Both the position numbers and the translations under genes were made by a program. Below, piece by piece: positions 17,088 to 25,142 of a stretch of 64,000 bases of DNA. The number at the start of each line of letters is the position of its first letter. The first letter of the stretch is position 1. The DNA comes from Desulfobacteraceae bacterium. GTDB taxonomy: Bacteria > Desulfobacterota > Desulfobacteria > Desulfobacterales > Desulfobacteraceae. The notes below the pieces were generated by a model that saw nothing but the letters and a program-made list of their open reading frames with translations, did not search any database and had not been told where the DNA came from. Location of the stretch: contig JADGFI010000008.1 in the NCBI GenBank assembly GCA_016743945.1, positions 1 through 64,000 of the forward strand. The letters run 5' to 3'.

Positions 17088-17996
17088 ATGTTTTCAAGAC
17101 GACATCCGTTTTTATTTTTTTTAACCATTATGTCTTCCTGTTTGACCCTGGTTTTTTTGGGGTTTGTCGGGCTTGCTCATGTCAGTTCAAAAATAATGGA
17201 TTCCGGTTTTTCAGACTCCCTGGGCGATGAAAAGGGAAATGTCGGAATTGTGGAAGTGGTGGGTCCCATTATGTCATCCAAAAAAATAATTGAGGATATC
17301 AGGAGATTTCGAGATGATGATGACATCAAAGCCATTATTGTCAGAATCGATAGCCCCGGAGGCGGTATTGGCCCTTCCCAGGAAATATACAGGGAGCTTA
17401 TCAAAACCCGAACCCAAAAAAAGGTGATCGCTTCGATGGGTTCGGTGGCAGCTTCTGGCGGGTATTATGTAGCGGCCGCTACCCAGGGGATTGTTGCAAA
17501 CCCTGGAACCATTACCGGCAGTATCGGTGTGATCATGGAATATGCCAATCTTATGGAAATTGCAAAAAAAATTGGCATCTCCCCTGTTGTGATTAAAAGC
17601 GGGGAATTTAAAGACATGGGATCTCCCCTGCGGGAACTCAAAGAGAACGAGAAAAAAATTTTCCAGCAACTGGTGGATGAGCTCCATCTTCAATTTGTCT
17701 CTGATGCGGCCAAGGCCAGAAATATACCCCTTTCCAATATGGCAAAACTTGCAGACGGCCGGGTTTATACCGGGCAAAAAGCATTGTCCCTCAAATTGGT
17801 GGATCGTCTGGGAAATTTGGATGATGCCGTTCAGTGGGCCGGAGAATTGGCACAAATCAAAGGAAAGCTGGTGCCTATTTATCCCAAGGAGGACAAGATG
17901 ACCTTTATCCGAAAATTGGCTGATACCCTAATCAAAGATATCAACATCTCTGGCACCATATCGGATAATTTGAGGTTTTTTAAATCCCCATATTAA
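17088..17996 (+). CDS. sppA: signal peptide peptidase SppA, short type
   Basis: Inner-membrane serine peptidase that degrades cleaved signal peptides. A single N-terminal helix (about residues 5-30) anchors it. The nucleophile serine is in GSVAASGGYY and the general-base lysine is in VIKSGEFKDMGSPLR; IVRIDSPGGGI is the usual oxyanion region. The start at 17088 places the anchor at the N-terminus. The last ~25 residues are unusual: the DNA at 17932-17976 is a 42/45 match to the reverse-strand 3' end of the neighbouring Sua5-family gene, so this tail may be newly acquired. Confidence 0.92.
   Translation: MFSRRHPFLFFLTIMSSCLTLVFLGFVGLAHVSSKIMDSGFSDSLGDEKGNVGIVEVVGPIMSSKKIIEDIRRFRDDDDIKAIIVRIDSPGGGIGPSQEIYRELIKTRTQKKVIASMGSVAASGGYYVAAATQGIVANPGTITGSIGVIMEYANLMEIAKKIGISPVVIKSGEFKDMGSPLRELKENEKKIFQQLVDELHLQFVSDAAKARNIPLSNMAKLADGRVYTGQKALSLKLVDRLGNLDDAVQWAGELAQIKGKLVPIYPKEDKMTFIRKLADTLIKDINISGTISDNLRFFKSPY
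17932..17976. repeat. 45-bp direct repeat, copy 1 (3' end of sppA)
   Basis: This segment matches 18476-18520 at 42 of 45 positions (mismatches at 17951, 17955 and 17972), in the same orientation. Here it encodes the residues KDINISGTISDNLR of SppA. Confidence 0.9.
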
Positions 17997-18471
17997 TCCC
18001 CATTATACATATTGACCGAAAGTTAAGACTCTTTTAACTTTCAGTTGAAATCCTTCTTTGTGTCGTTCTTGATAATTCATTAAAAAGCATCCATTATCAA
18101 TGAAAAACAAGTACTATTCGAGTATTGAAAAATTAAATAACAGGGACGGTGAGATACATGACTATAAATTTTAATAATTTAAATCCATAATCTGTGGGTT
18201 AATATAGTTATCTTTGTCACTGCCAACACGCTCTTGGGTTATTAGCAACACAACCATAAATGTGATAAAGATTTTAGCTGTCTCATTTGATCTTGGATTT
18301 CCTCAGAAGGGACGTGGCTGAAATTATTGGCTAAATTTGAGTATAAGTAATACTCTAATGATCTATCAAAATTAAAAGTGATGATAGTGATTTTGTTTTT
18401 CCCAAACTTCTTATAACATTTTTTTTTAAACGATTATTATTCGAGTATTTGTTGAAAATGGTGAAGGTTGG
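17997..18471. other. AT-rich intergenic spacer between sppA and the Sua5-family gene
   Basis: The 475 bases contain no ORF with a ribosome binding site and family features. A 12-base sequence occurs twice (18115-18126 and 18438-18449). The spacer lies between the two copies of the 45-bp repeat, which suggests rearrangement or decay rather than a functional gene. Confidence 0.5.
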
Positions 18472-19080
18472 TTATTCAAAGATATCAACATCTCCGGCGC
18501 CATATCGGATAATTTCAGGTATGTCGTCAATTAAGGAGATCACAGATGAAGGGGCACCCGGAACAGGACCGCCGTCGATAACCGCTTCAAGTCTTTTTTC
18601 AAAGTAGTCGTGGAGCAGGGATGGATCTTCAAATATAATCCCATTCGGATCTGTGGCAGAGGTGGAAATAATGGGATTGCCCAGTTCCTTTGCAAGCGTC
18701 AGGGCTATTTGATTGTTCGGCACCCTGATACCAGCTGTTTTTCGCTTGGTCAGCATGATTTTGGGTACCATTCTGGAGCCTGACAACACAAAGGTATAGG
18801 GACCGGGCAATAGTCGTTTCATATTCCGATAAGCGAAATTTGAGATCTTGGCATAGGTGGATATGTCTTTGAGGTTAGGACAAATAAAACTAAAGGGCTT
18901 GTTTTTATCCCTTTGTTTAATGGCATATATTTTTTCAATGGCCTTTTTGTTCATGATATCGCAGCCAATACCATAATAGGTGTCCGTGGGGTAGGCCACA
19001 ATACCGCCTTTGCGTAAAATATCTACCACCCGCTGAATTTGGCGTTCCTGGGGGTTATCGGGATTTATTTTTAATAACAT
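18472..19080 (-). CDS. Sua5/YciO/YrdC-family protein (threonylcarbamoyl-AMP synthase-like)
   Basis: The family includes enzymes that make threonylcarbamoyl-AMP for the t6A modification of tRNA. Motifs: GGIVAYPTDTYYGIGCD near the N-terminus, the KQRDKNKPFSFIC basic triad region, LLPGPYTFVL, GIRVPNN and ISTSATDPNG. At 202 residues without a C-terminal Sua5 domain it resembles the YciO subgroup, whose t6A activity is weaker or uncertain. Its C-terminus IPEIIRYGAGDVDIF is the family-typical ending, so this copy of the 45-bp repeat is the likely original. Confidence 0.87.
   Translation of the reverse strand: MLLKINPDNPQERQIQRVVDILRKGGIVAYPTDTYYGIGCDIMNKKAIEKIYAIKQRDKNKPFSFICPNLKDISTYAKISNFAYRNMKRLLPGPYTFVLSGSRMVPKIMLTKRKTAGIRVPNNQIALTLAKELGNPIISTSATDPNGIIFEDPSLLHDYFEKRLEAVIDGGPVPGAPSSVISLIDDIPEIIRYGAGDVDIFE
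18476..18520. repeat. 45-bp direct repeat, copy 2 (3' end of the Sua5-family gene)
   Basis: Same-orientation partner of 17932-17976, 544 bases away. On the minus strand it encodes the conserved C-terminal residues of the Sua5/YciO protein. Confidence 0.9.
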
Positions 19081-19210
19081 GCGATTGTCATACCCCTTTT
19101 TTTACCATTTTTATAAAAATCAACAAAGGACAAATTATAGGTAAACGCTGTCAGTGTCAATAAAATCATCCATTTTATGTTCAGCCATTGTATGGGAAGA
19201 TAAAAGCAAA

Positions 19211-20299
19211 TTAGTCCCCAAAGCTGATTCCCAAAGCCCTGGCTGTCATCACAAGTTCTCCCGCAGGATCCACCCTGCGTATTTTATTGATGGCATCCTT
19301 TAGGGTGACCGGCCCCATCATTCCATTTTTGTTTAACGCCACCATAAATCCAAATTGTTTTCGGACGATCATTTGGAATGCGTGGACACCAAACCGGGTG
19401 CACAATTGTCTGTCCCACTGGGTGGGCTGTCCTCCCCGCTGCAGATGGCCCAAGACCACACACCGGGTTTCTTTTTTTGATCGGGTCTCTATTTTTGTTG
19501 CCACCATGTGTCCGATTCCACCCAGCCGGGTTTCCCTGTCGTTGCAGGTTTTTTTGTTTGATGTGACAAACCCCTGGCCCTCAATGGTTGCTCCCTCTGC
19601 CACGATAACAATGGTGAAATATTTTCCTTCGGCTTCCCTTGTCTGGATTTTTCTTTGGATCGCATCATAGTTAAATTTGATTTCAGGGATCAAAATTACA
19701 TCTGCCCCTCCTGCTAACCCGGCATAGGCGGCAATCCATCCGGCATATCGGCCCATAACCTCAAGGACCATCACCCGATTATGGCTCTGGGCTGTGCTGT
19801 GCAGCCGATCCAGGGCATCCACGGCACAGGCAACGGCAGTATCGAAGCCAAAAGTCGTCTGGGTGGCATCCAGATCATTGTCAATGGTCTTGGGGACCCC
19901 TACTATCGGAAACCCCATCTCAAACATCTGCTGGGCAATGGTCAGGGTACCGTCGCCGCCAATGGCCACAAGGGCAAAAAGGCCCAGGGCATCAAAGTTG
20001 GTTTTGGCCTGGGTCAAGATTTTTTGGGGAACCTGCCTCAGTTCACCGTGGCCGGTTTTTGCGGAAAATTGGCCGCTGTTGGCTGTGCCCAATATGGTGC
20101 CTCCCCGGATGAGCAGACCGTCCATATCTTTCGTTGCCAGGGGCATTGCCTGGACCGGGGTGAGCAGTCCGTCAAATCCGCCATGGATTCCGAAACACTC
20201 CCATCCGTAAAGGCCACCGGCCTTTACAATGGCCCGAATGACTGCATTTAGACCAGGGCAGTCTCCGCCCCCGGTTACAATACCAATTTTTTTTGTCAT
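19211..20299 (-). CDS. pfkA: 6-phosphofructokinase (mixed-substrate/group III type)
   Basis: Phosphorylates fructose 6-phosphate. Motifs: GIVTGGGDCPGLNAVIR, GGTILGTANS, VAIGGDGT and GVPKTIDNDLDATQTTFGF, then MEVMGRYAGWIA-type EVMGRYAGWIAAYAGLAGG and the HLQRGGQPTQWDR region. The Gly in GGDG usually marks ATP use, while Lys in PKTIDND is shared with pyrophosphate-dependent and group III enzymes; the combination suggests an ATP-dependent group III enzyme, but the phosphoryl donor should be treated as open. It stands alone between a Sua5-family gene and a deacetylase. Confidence 0.9.
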   Translation of the reverse strand: MTKKIGIVTGGGDCPGLNAVIRAIVKAGGLYGWECFGIHGGFDGLLTPVQAMPLATKDMDGLLIRGGTILGTANSGQFSAKTGHGELRQVPQKILTQAKTNFDALGLFALVAIGGDGTLTIAQQMFEMGFPIVGVPKTIDNDLDATQTTFGFDTAVACAVDALDRLHSTAQSHNRVMVLEVMGRYAGWIAAYAGLAGGADVILIPEIKFNYDAIQRKIQTREAEGKYFTIVIVAEGATIEGQGFVTSNKKTCNDRETRLGGIGHMVATKIETRSKKETRCVVLGHLQRGGQPTQWDRQLCTRFGVHAFQMIVRKQFGFMVALNKNGMMGPVTLKDAINKIRRVDPAGELVMTARALGISFGD

Positions 20300-20436
20300 C
20301 CATGTCTCCTAGTACAATAGCAGGGTGATTCTGGGCTTAATGTATTTTTTGTATTCCCTGGAAAAGATAGCATAAAATTATACTTTAACCTATATTTTTC
20401 CTTCAAAAATTATGGACCTGGGGCATTGATTTTGGG

Positions 20437-21378
20437 CTAAAGCCCTAATTTGTCCAGCAACGGTTTTTCATAGACATCACTCTCTGCAGGGTAGCGTAAG
20501 TTTTTAAGACCATTTTGTTTTGCTAAAGCCCAAAGAATGCTTTCGCCTGCCGGCAGCCCTGTCGGCATTATAGCATAAATCGGATCCTCGTATGCTTCTT
20601 CCGGAGAGATGAATACCCAGCCCTTTGATCTAAACATGGCGATGATGTCAGGCAAAAAGGCAGCGTTAATTGCTTTGGTATGCAGGAGAAGAACGTGCTT
20701 TACGCTTCGATTGTAGATTCGTTCAGATAAAGCGTCATAGTAAGTGGCGCGATCCCACAAATGGTTTAGATAAGCAATGCGGAACGGTGATGGATCGTCG
20801 TTAGGATGATTTGCGCGCCATGCCAGATAGCGCTTGTTGTAGTACCAATCGCTGGCATCAATGCTCACAGCTCCCGACTTATATCCATGGGCCGTCAGCC
20901 AACTTCTGAATCCATCGCGTTTTTTTAACGTTTCTCCCTCTTTAAGATATGGAAAACGAAGGCGTTTTTCCCACCCTGGCATGTCTTTTAACAACTCTTC
21001 GTTTCTTTTTGTATCTGAAATAAATTGTACCAGAGTCGTTTTTTCCGAGCAAAAATTAAAATGGGAATATGTGTGGTTGGCAACAGCATGACCTGCCTTG
21101 CCCCATTCTCTTACCAAGCTGAGGCCAGCAGGGCTGTCTACCCGTTTTCCTGCGGGAAACAAAATTGCCTTGAGTTGTGCGTTTGACAGGGCTTCCAAAA
21201 TGGATGAGTTCCACAAAGAAGCCGTTGGTTGATTGATAGGATCCAGGCCATCGTCGAAGGAGAGTGCTATGCTCTGGGCTTGACCGATGGAAGGTAGGTA
21301 AAGCAATAAAGCTGTTAGAAATAAGAGTAATTGGTTACAAAAGTCATTTGACCTTGTATCTGAAAAAAATCTGTTCAT
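20437..21378 (-). CDS. exported polysaccharide deacetylase-family protein
   Basis: NodB-fold hydrolase. A signal peptide (hydrophobic core about residues 17-30, ending near GQAQS) sends it to the periplasm or outside. The catalytic motifs are intact: SFDDG (catalytic and metal Asp), HTYSH (metal His pair), RFPYLKEG and LLLHT with the late histidine. It ends with a hairpin-forming GGGCT/AGCCC repeat overlapping the stop. Likely substrate is an N- or O-acetylated glycan; the neighbours do not reveal which. Confidence 0.85.
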   Translation of the reverse strand: MNRFFSDTRSNDFCNQLLLFLTALLLYLPSIGQAQSIALSFDDGLDPINQPTASLWNSSILEALSNAQLKAILFPAGKRVDSPAGLSLVREWGKAGHAVANHTYSHFNFCSEKTTLVQFISDTKRNEELLKDMPGWEKRLRFPYLKEGETLKKRDGFRSWLTAHGYKSGAVSIDASDWYYNKRYLAWRANHPNDDPSPFRIAYLNHLWDRATYYDALSERIYNRSVKHVLLLHTKAINAAFLPDIIAMFRSKGWVFISPEEAYEDPIYAIMPTGLPAGESILWALAKQNGLKNLRYPAESDVYEKPLLDKLGL

Positions 21379-21640
21379 TATTATGTATAATCCTTCCTAG
21401 GTACTTATCCTAAGTTATAGGCACAGGCTCTCCGGGGAAATCTCTTATTTGGCGTTTTCTTTGTTTTTGCGCCATGCTGATCCGACCGGCTCCAAATTCA
21501 GATATTTGTGACGTGGTCCTGCTAACCCGTATTTTAAATTTATAGTCTTTTATTCTTGTACTCCCTGGCTCTTTCTTATATGATTTCTTTGTTAAAAGGA
21601 ACCATTTAAGCAAGTAAATTTGCACTTAACCGGGAAAACC

Positions 21641-22088
21641 ATGTCCATGATTTTTAAATCAATATCTCGAATTTTAACCGCCTTGTTCCTTACCGTAACC
21701 ATCCTTATTGCGGCAGTATTTGTCTACTGGTTTTTCAGTGCAGCACCTGACGTTGAAACTGCTTCCTTTGTCGGACTGACCCTGCTAAGCCTTCTTTTGG
21801 GTATTACCCAAAGAAAAAGATATTTTTTATTTTTTATTCTGGATCCTAATTGATTTCATATATGTCAAATGGCATAGACTTCCTGATTTTAAATACGCAG
21901 TGCGATTTGTTCTTGGTCTTGTCTTTATCAGTTTTATCCGGGTCAACCAAAAGCGATTTCAAAAGTTTGCTTTTTTATTGAAATATTTAATTATCGTTGT
22001 AATATCATTTTTCATAACAGCCTTATGGGCTGTCGTAAGCTCATTCACAGTCATTCATTTGCACTTGGCCCTAGGTGGGCATTTATAA
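21641..22088 (+). pseudogene. membrane protein gene split by a frameshift in a T-rich run
   Basis: Frame one from the ATG at 21641 encodes a hydrophobic protein that stops at 21851. The +1 frame continues without a stop from about 21822 to 22088 and encodes more transmembrane sequence (for example FWILIDFIYVKWHRLPDFK). Joined, they would give about 145 residues with four or five hydrophobic segments. The switch lies in the run of T and A at 21821-21837, where deletion of one T restores one frame. It may be a recent mutation, a sequencing error, or programmed or phase-variable slippage. Family not recognised. Confidence 0.55.
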
Positions 22089-22152
22089 TTTATCGGGTAT
22101 GAATTACAGGTTTGTAAAATGGAGATATGAGTCTCATTTTTAAGGAAATTAT

Positions 22153-23196
22153 ATGAAATTATTAAAAAAGAAAAAATGGTGCATAATCCTGGGGATTATG
22201 CTTACGCTTTTTCTTGTGGTTCAGGCGGGCCGGTTTTTTTTCAGGGACCAGGAATGGAAGGCTAGAAATTTTATTTATACAGCGGTTAAACGAGCATATC
22301 CAGAAGCCGCCCAGAGGCTTGAGCAGTCCCACGGGCTTAAATTATTTAAAACAGATACATTGTCCCAACGGGGTGCCCTTGGCATCGTTATTCTCATACA
22401 TGGACTGGATGAACCGGGGCTGATCTGGATGAACCTGGCACCTGCCCTGTACGAACAAGGGTTTAGGGTTCTGATAATGACCTATCCCAATGATCAGCCC
22501 ATCAAAGCATCTTCAGCCTTTTTTTTAAAACAGATGACCTCTTATTTTGCCGGAGAAAAAAGGTCTGTTTCAATTGTGGCCCACTCCATGGGCGGGTTGA
22601 TATCCAGGGATATGCTCACCGATCCCTTGTTTGGCTATTCTCAAAAAGTTGAACAGGGGAAAGTCCCCCGCATCGACCATCTCATCCTGGTGGGAACACC
22701 CAACCATGGCGCAAGGCTTGCGCAATTTCGATTTTTTACTGAAATCAGAGATCAATTTCACAATTTATCTAATAAAGAGGCTCACTGGCTGAATAGTCTC
22801 CTGGACGGTGCGGGTGAAGCGGGGATTGATCTTTTGCCGGACAGCCGCTTTTTAACCGAACTGAACAGCAGGTCCCTGCCAAAATATCTTGATATACAGG
22901 TGATTGCCGGCATGGTCAGCCCCTGGTCGGAGAGTGAAATACCGGCCTTTATTCGGCATCTGGAACAGAACCTGCCCACAGAAACCCGGCCGACATCAAG
23001 GGTATTGGAGAAAACACTGGTGTCAATGGGCCGTACCATTGGGGATGGTTTGGTCTCGGTGAATTCTGCTCGACTCAATGGAGTTCCCTTGACAACGGTA
23101 CAAGGAACCCACCTGACAATGATTCGAAATATTAGTGTCTCAAGTCAACGGATACCACCGGCTGTCCCCCTTATCCTTAAAATGCTGACACCCTGA
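22153..23196 (+). CDS. membrane-anchored or exported lipase-like alpha/beta hydrolase
   Basis: An N-terminal basic stretch and hydrophobic helix (about residues 8-26) form a signal anchor or signal peptide. The hydrolase domain shows VILIHGLDEPG (oxyanion side), the nucleophile elbow AHSMGG with Ser near residue 143, and LVGTPNHGA, typical of triacylglycerol lipases and PGAP1-like proteins. A late QGTHLTMIRN supplies the catalytic His. Expected substrate is a lipid ester at the envelope; no lipase chaperone is adjacent. Confidence 0.82.
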   Translation: MKLLKKKKWCIILGIMLTLFLVVQAGRFFFRDQEWKARNFIYTAVKRAYPEAAQRLEQSHGLKLFKTDTLSQRGALGIVILIHGLDEPGLIWMNLAPALYEQGFRVLIMTYPNDQPIKASSAFFLKQMTSYFAGEKRSVSIVAHSMGGLISRDMLTDPLFGYSQKVEQGKVPRIDHLILVGTPNHGARLAQFRFFTEIRDQFHNLSNKEAHWLNSLLDGAGEAGIDLLPDSRFLTELNSRSLPKYLDIQVIAGMVSPWSESEIPAFIRHLEQNLPTETRPTSRVLEKTLVSMGRTIGDGLVSVNSARLNGVPLTTVQGTHLTMIRNISVSSQRIPPAVPLILKMLTP

Positions 23197-23398
23197 ATCA
23201 AACCCCATGTTTTTTTAGCTAACTATCTTGCGTCTTTTCCCTGAGCTGGAATAAAACAGTGTTTGACAGAATCTGTATCTTATGATACTTGTTCAAGGTT
23301 TATAGTCCTTGATTAAAAGGTAAAAAATAAATAATGATGCCAAAGAAGCACTTTGGTATTTTTGATTTTATAAATTCAAAATAACAGGATTTTTTATT

Positions 23399-23671
23399 AT
23401 GATTTGTACTACAGTAAGAGAAGGTGACGATTGTGTATTGATGACTGCCAAGGGTTGCGGTTATAATGAAGGCCATTGCCTGCCGATAGTGGATGAATGC
23501 AACGGATGCCGGAGAGTGTCTGAATATAAGACGGGTAGTTATTGTACTGCAGCACCGGATCCGTCACTCAAATGGAAAAATGGGAATTGCAACCTTGCAA
23601 CCCATATTAAAGCTGCTGTTGCCGCCAAAAAACAGAAAATCAATCCGATCAAGGCATCCAAGAGAAGATAA
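23399..23671 (+). CDS. PxxKW family cysteine-rich protein
   Basis: The 90-residue protein has eight cysteines in a compact pattern (MICTT, GCGYNEGHC, ECNGCRR, SYC, GNC) and the family signature PDPSLKW, then an alanine/lysine-rich basic tail. I recognise it as the PxxKW family seen mainly in deltaproteobacteria; function is unknown, with metal or redox binding suggested by the cysteines. The gene is monocistronic with its own terminator. Confidence 0.85.
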   Translation: MICTTVREGDDCVLMTAKGCGYNEGHCLPIVDECNGCRRVSEYKTGSYCTAAPDPSLKWKNGNCNLATHIKAAVAAKKQKINPIKASKRR

Positions 23672-23696
23672 TTTTATATATAGTTGTCGTTTATGT

Positions 23697-23743
23697 AAAC
23701 TCTGTGGTTTTCCTGATATAAAGCTACAGAGTTTTTATTTTTT
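23697..23743 (+). terminator. rho-independent terminator after the PxxKW gene
   Basis: The arms AAACTCTGT (23697-23705) and ACAGAGTTT (23726-23734) form a 9-bp stem with a 20-base loop, followed by a T-rich run. Confidence 0.75.
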
Positions 23744-23823
23744 TACGGATATGCCTTAATTTTCACCTGTGTTTTCCATAATTATTGTCATTAAACAATT
23801 ATCCTAAACGAAAAGAATAAATT

Positions 23824-25140
23824 ATGAATGCCATTGCAGATGAACTTAATAAAACGATCATAGAATCCAATCCCCATATTTATGACATGCTGTCGGATAT
23901 GGGAAAAGCGTTGTTTTTCCCAAAGGGTATCTTAAGCCAGAGCGCTGAAGCCAAGGTAAAAGCCGATAAAATTAATGCAACCATCGGTATTGCCAAAGAG
24001 GGGAACTCTGTTTTAAGCCTGTCTTCCATTACCCAATACATAAACGGAATTGAACCCGATGAGTATCTGCCCTATGCGCCTTCCTTCGGCATTCCAGCCC
24101 TGAGAGAAAAATGGAAAAAAGGGTTGTACAAAAAAAATCCATCCCTTGGAAACCAGGTTGTAAGTCTTCCGGTTGTAACTTCGGGCATCACCCACGCGAT
24201 CAGTGTATTGTCCGACGTCTGGGTGAACAAAGGCGATGTCATTGTGATGCCTGATATGATGTGGGGCAATTACAATATGACTTTTTGCGTACGAAATGGT
24301 GCTAAAATTGTTCATTATAAAGCCTATGACACGGCACTTACAAAATTTAATATTGATTCCTTTGAAGCGGTTATGCGTAAGCAGGCAGAAGAGAATGATA
24401 AGATTATTACCATATTAAATTTTCCCCACAACCCCAGCGGGTACACCCTGAGCAAATCTGAGGCCCAGCGGGTGGCTCAAATTCTCATAGCTATTGCCCA
24501 AAAGGGTACCAATGTGATAGCGGCCTGTGATGATGCCTATTTCGGCCTTTTCTTTGAAGAAGAAACCAGCAAAGAATCGTTGTTTGCAAAGATTGCCGGG
24601 AAAGACAAGCGGCTTTTAGCCGTAAAACTGGACGGCGCTACGAAAGAGGACTATGTCTGGGGATTTCGGGTGGGATTTGTCACCTACGCTATTGCAGGAA
24701 ATAAGGATATTGCACCGGTGCTTGTGGCATTGGAGAAAAAGACGGCCGGGTGTATCCGGGGAAACATCTCAAATTGTTCCCACCTGGGTCAGACCATTTT
24801 GCTCAAGTCCATGTGTGACGACAACTATGATGCCTTGAAACAGGAGAAATTTGACCTGTTAAAACGACGGGCTCTGAAAATGAAAGAAGTCCTGAAGGAT
24901 CCGAAATATGCCGATGGGTTTGAAGTATATCCCTTTAATTCAGGCTATTTCATGTGCATCCGCCTACGAGATGTCAATGCGGAGCAATTGCGACTCCACT
25001 TGCTGGACAACTATGGAACCGGACTCATCTCCATTGGCGAAAAAAATATCCGGGTGGCGTTCTCATGCCTGGAAGAAAAAGATGTGAAAATTTTGTTCGA
25101 TATTATTCTAAGCGGTATTAACGACCTTCGAAAAGGATAG
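23824..25140 (+). CDS. PLP-dependent aminotransferase, class I/II
   Basis: Fold-type I aminotransferase of 438 residues. The cofactor and substrate motifs are visible: ITQYINGI/LPYAPSFGIPALRE, VTSGITHAIS, NFPHNPSGYT, CDDAYFG, and the Schiff-base lysine in LDGATKEDYVWGFRVGF. The TKEDYVWG form is shared with a subgroup of aspartate-aminotransferase-like enzymes of unclear substrate. It is two bases from the ClC channel gene and may be cotranscribed. The specific amino acid substrate cannot be inferred. Confidence 0.85.
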   Translation: MNAIADELNKTIIESNPHIYDMLSDMGKALFFPKGILSQSAEAKVKADKINATIGIAKEGNSVLSLSSITQYINGIEPDEYLPYAPSFGIPALREKWKKGLYKKNPSLGNQVVSLPVVTSGITHAISVLSDVWVNKGDVIVMPDMMWGNYNMTFCVRNGAKIVHYKAYDTALTKFNIDSFEAVMRKQAEENDKIITILNFPHNPSGYTLSKSEAQRVAQILIAIAQKGTNVIAACDDAYFGLFFEEETSKESLFAKIAGKDKRLLAVKLDGATKEDYVWGFRVGFVTYAIAGNKDIAPVLVALEKKTAGCIRGNISNCSHLGQTILLKSMCDDNYDALKQEKFDLLKRRALKMKEVLKDPKYADGFEVYPFNSGYFMCIRLRDVNAEQLRLHLLDNYGTGLISIGEKNIRVAFSCLEEKDVKILFDIILSGINDLRKG

Positions 25141-25142
25141 GC

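Noticed and set aside
21410-21625. 71-codon minus-strand ORF upstream of the frameshifted membrane gene
   Set aside because: Basic, low-complexity product without a ribosome binding site; looks like chance ORF in a divergent intergenic region.
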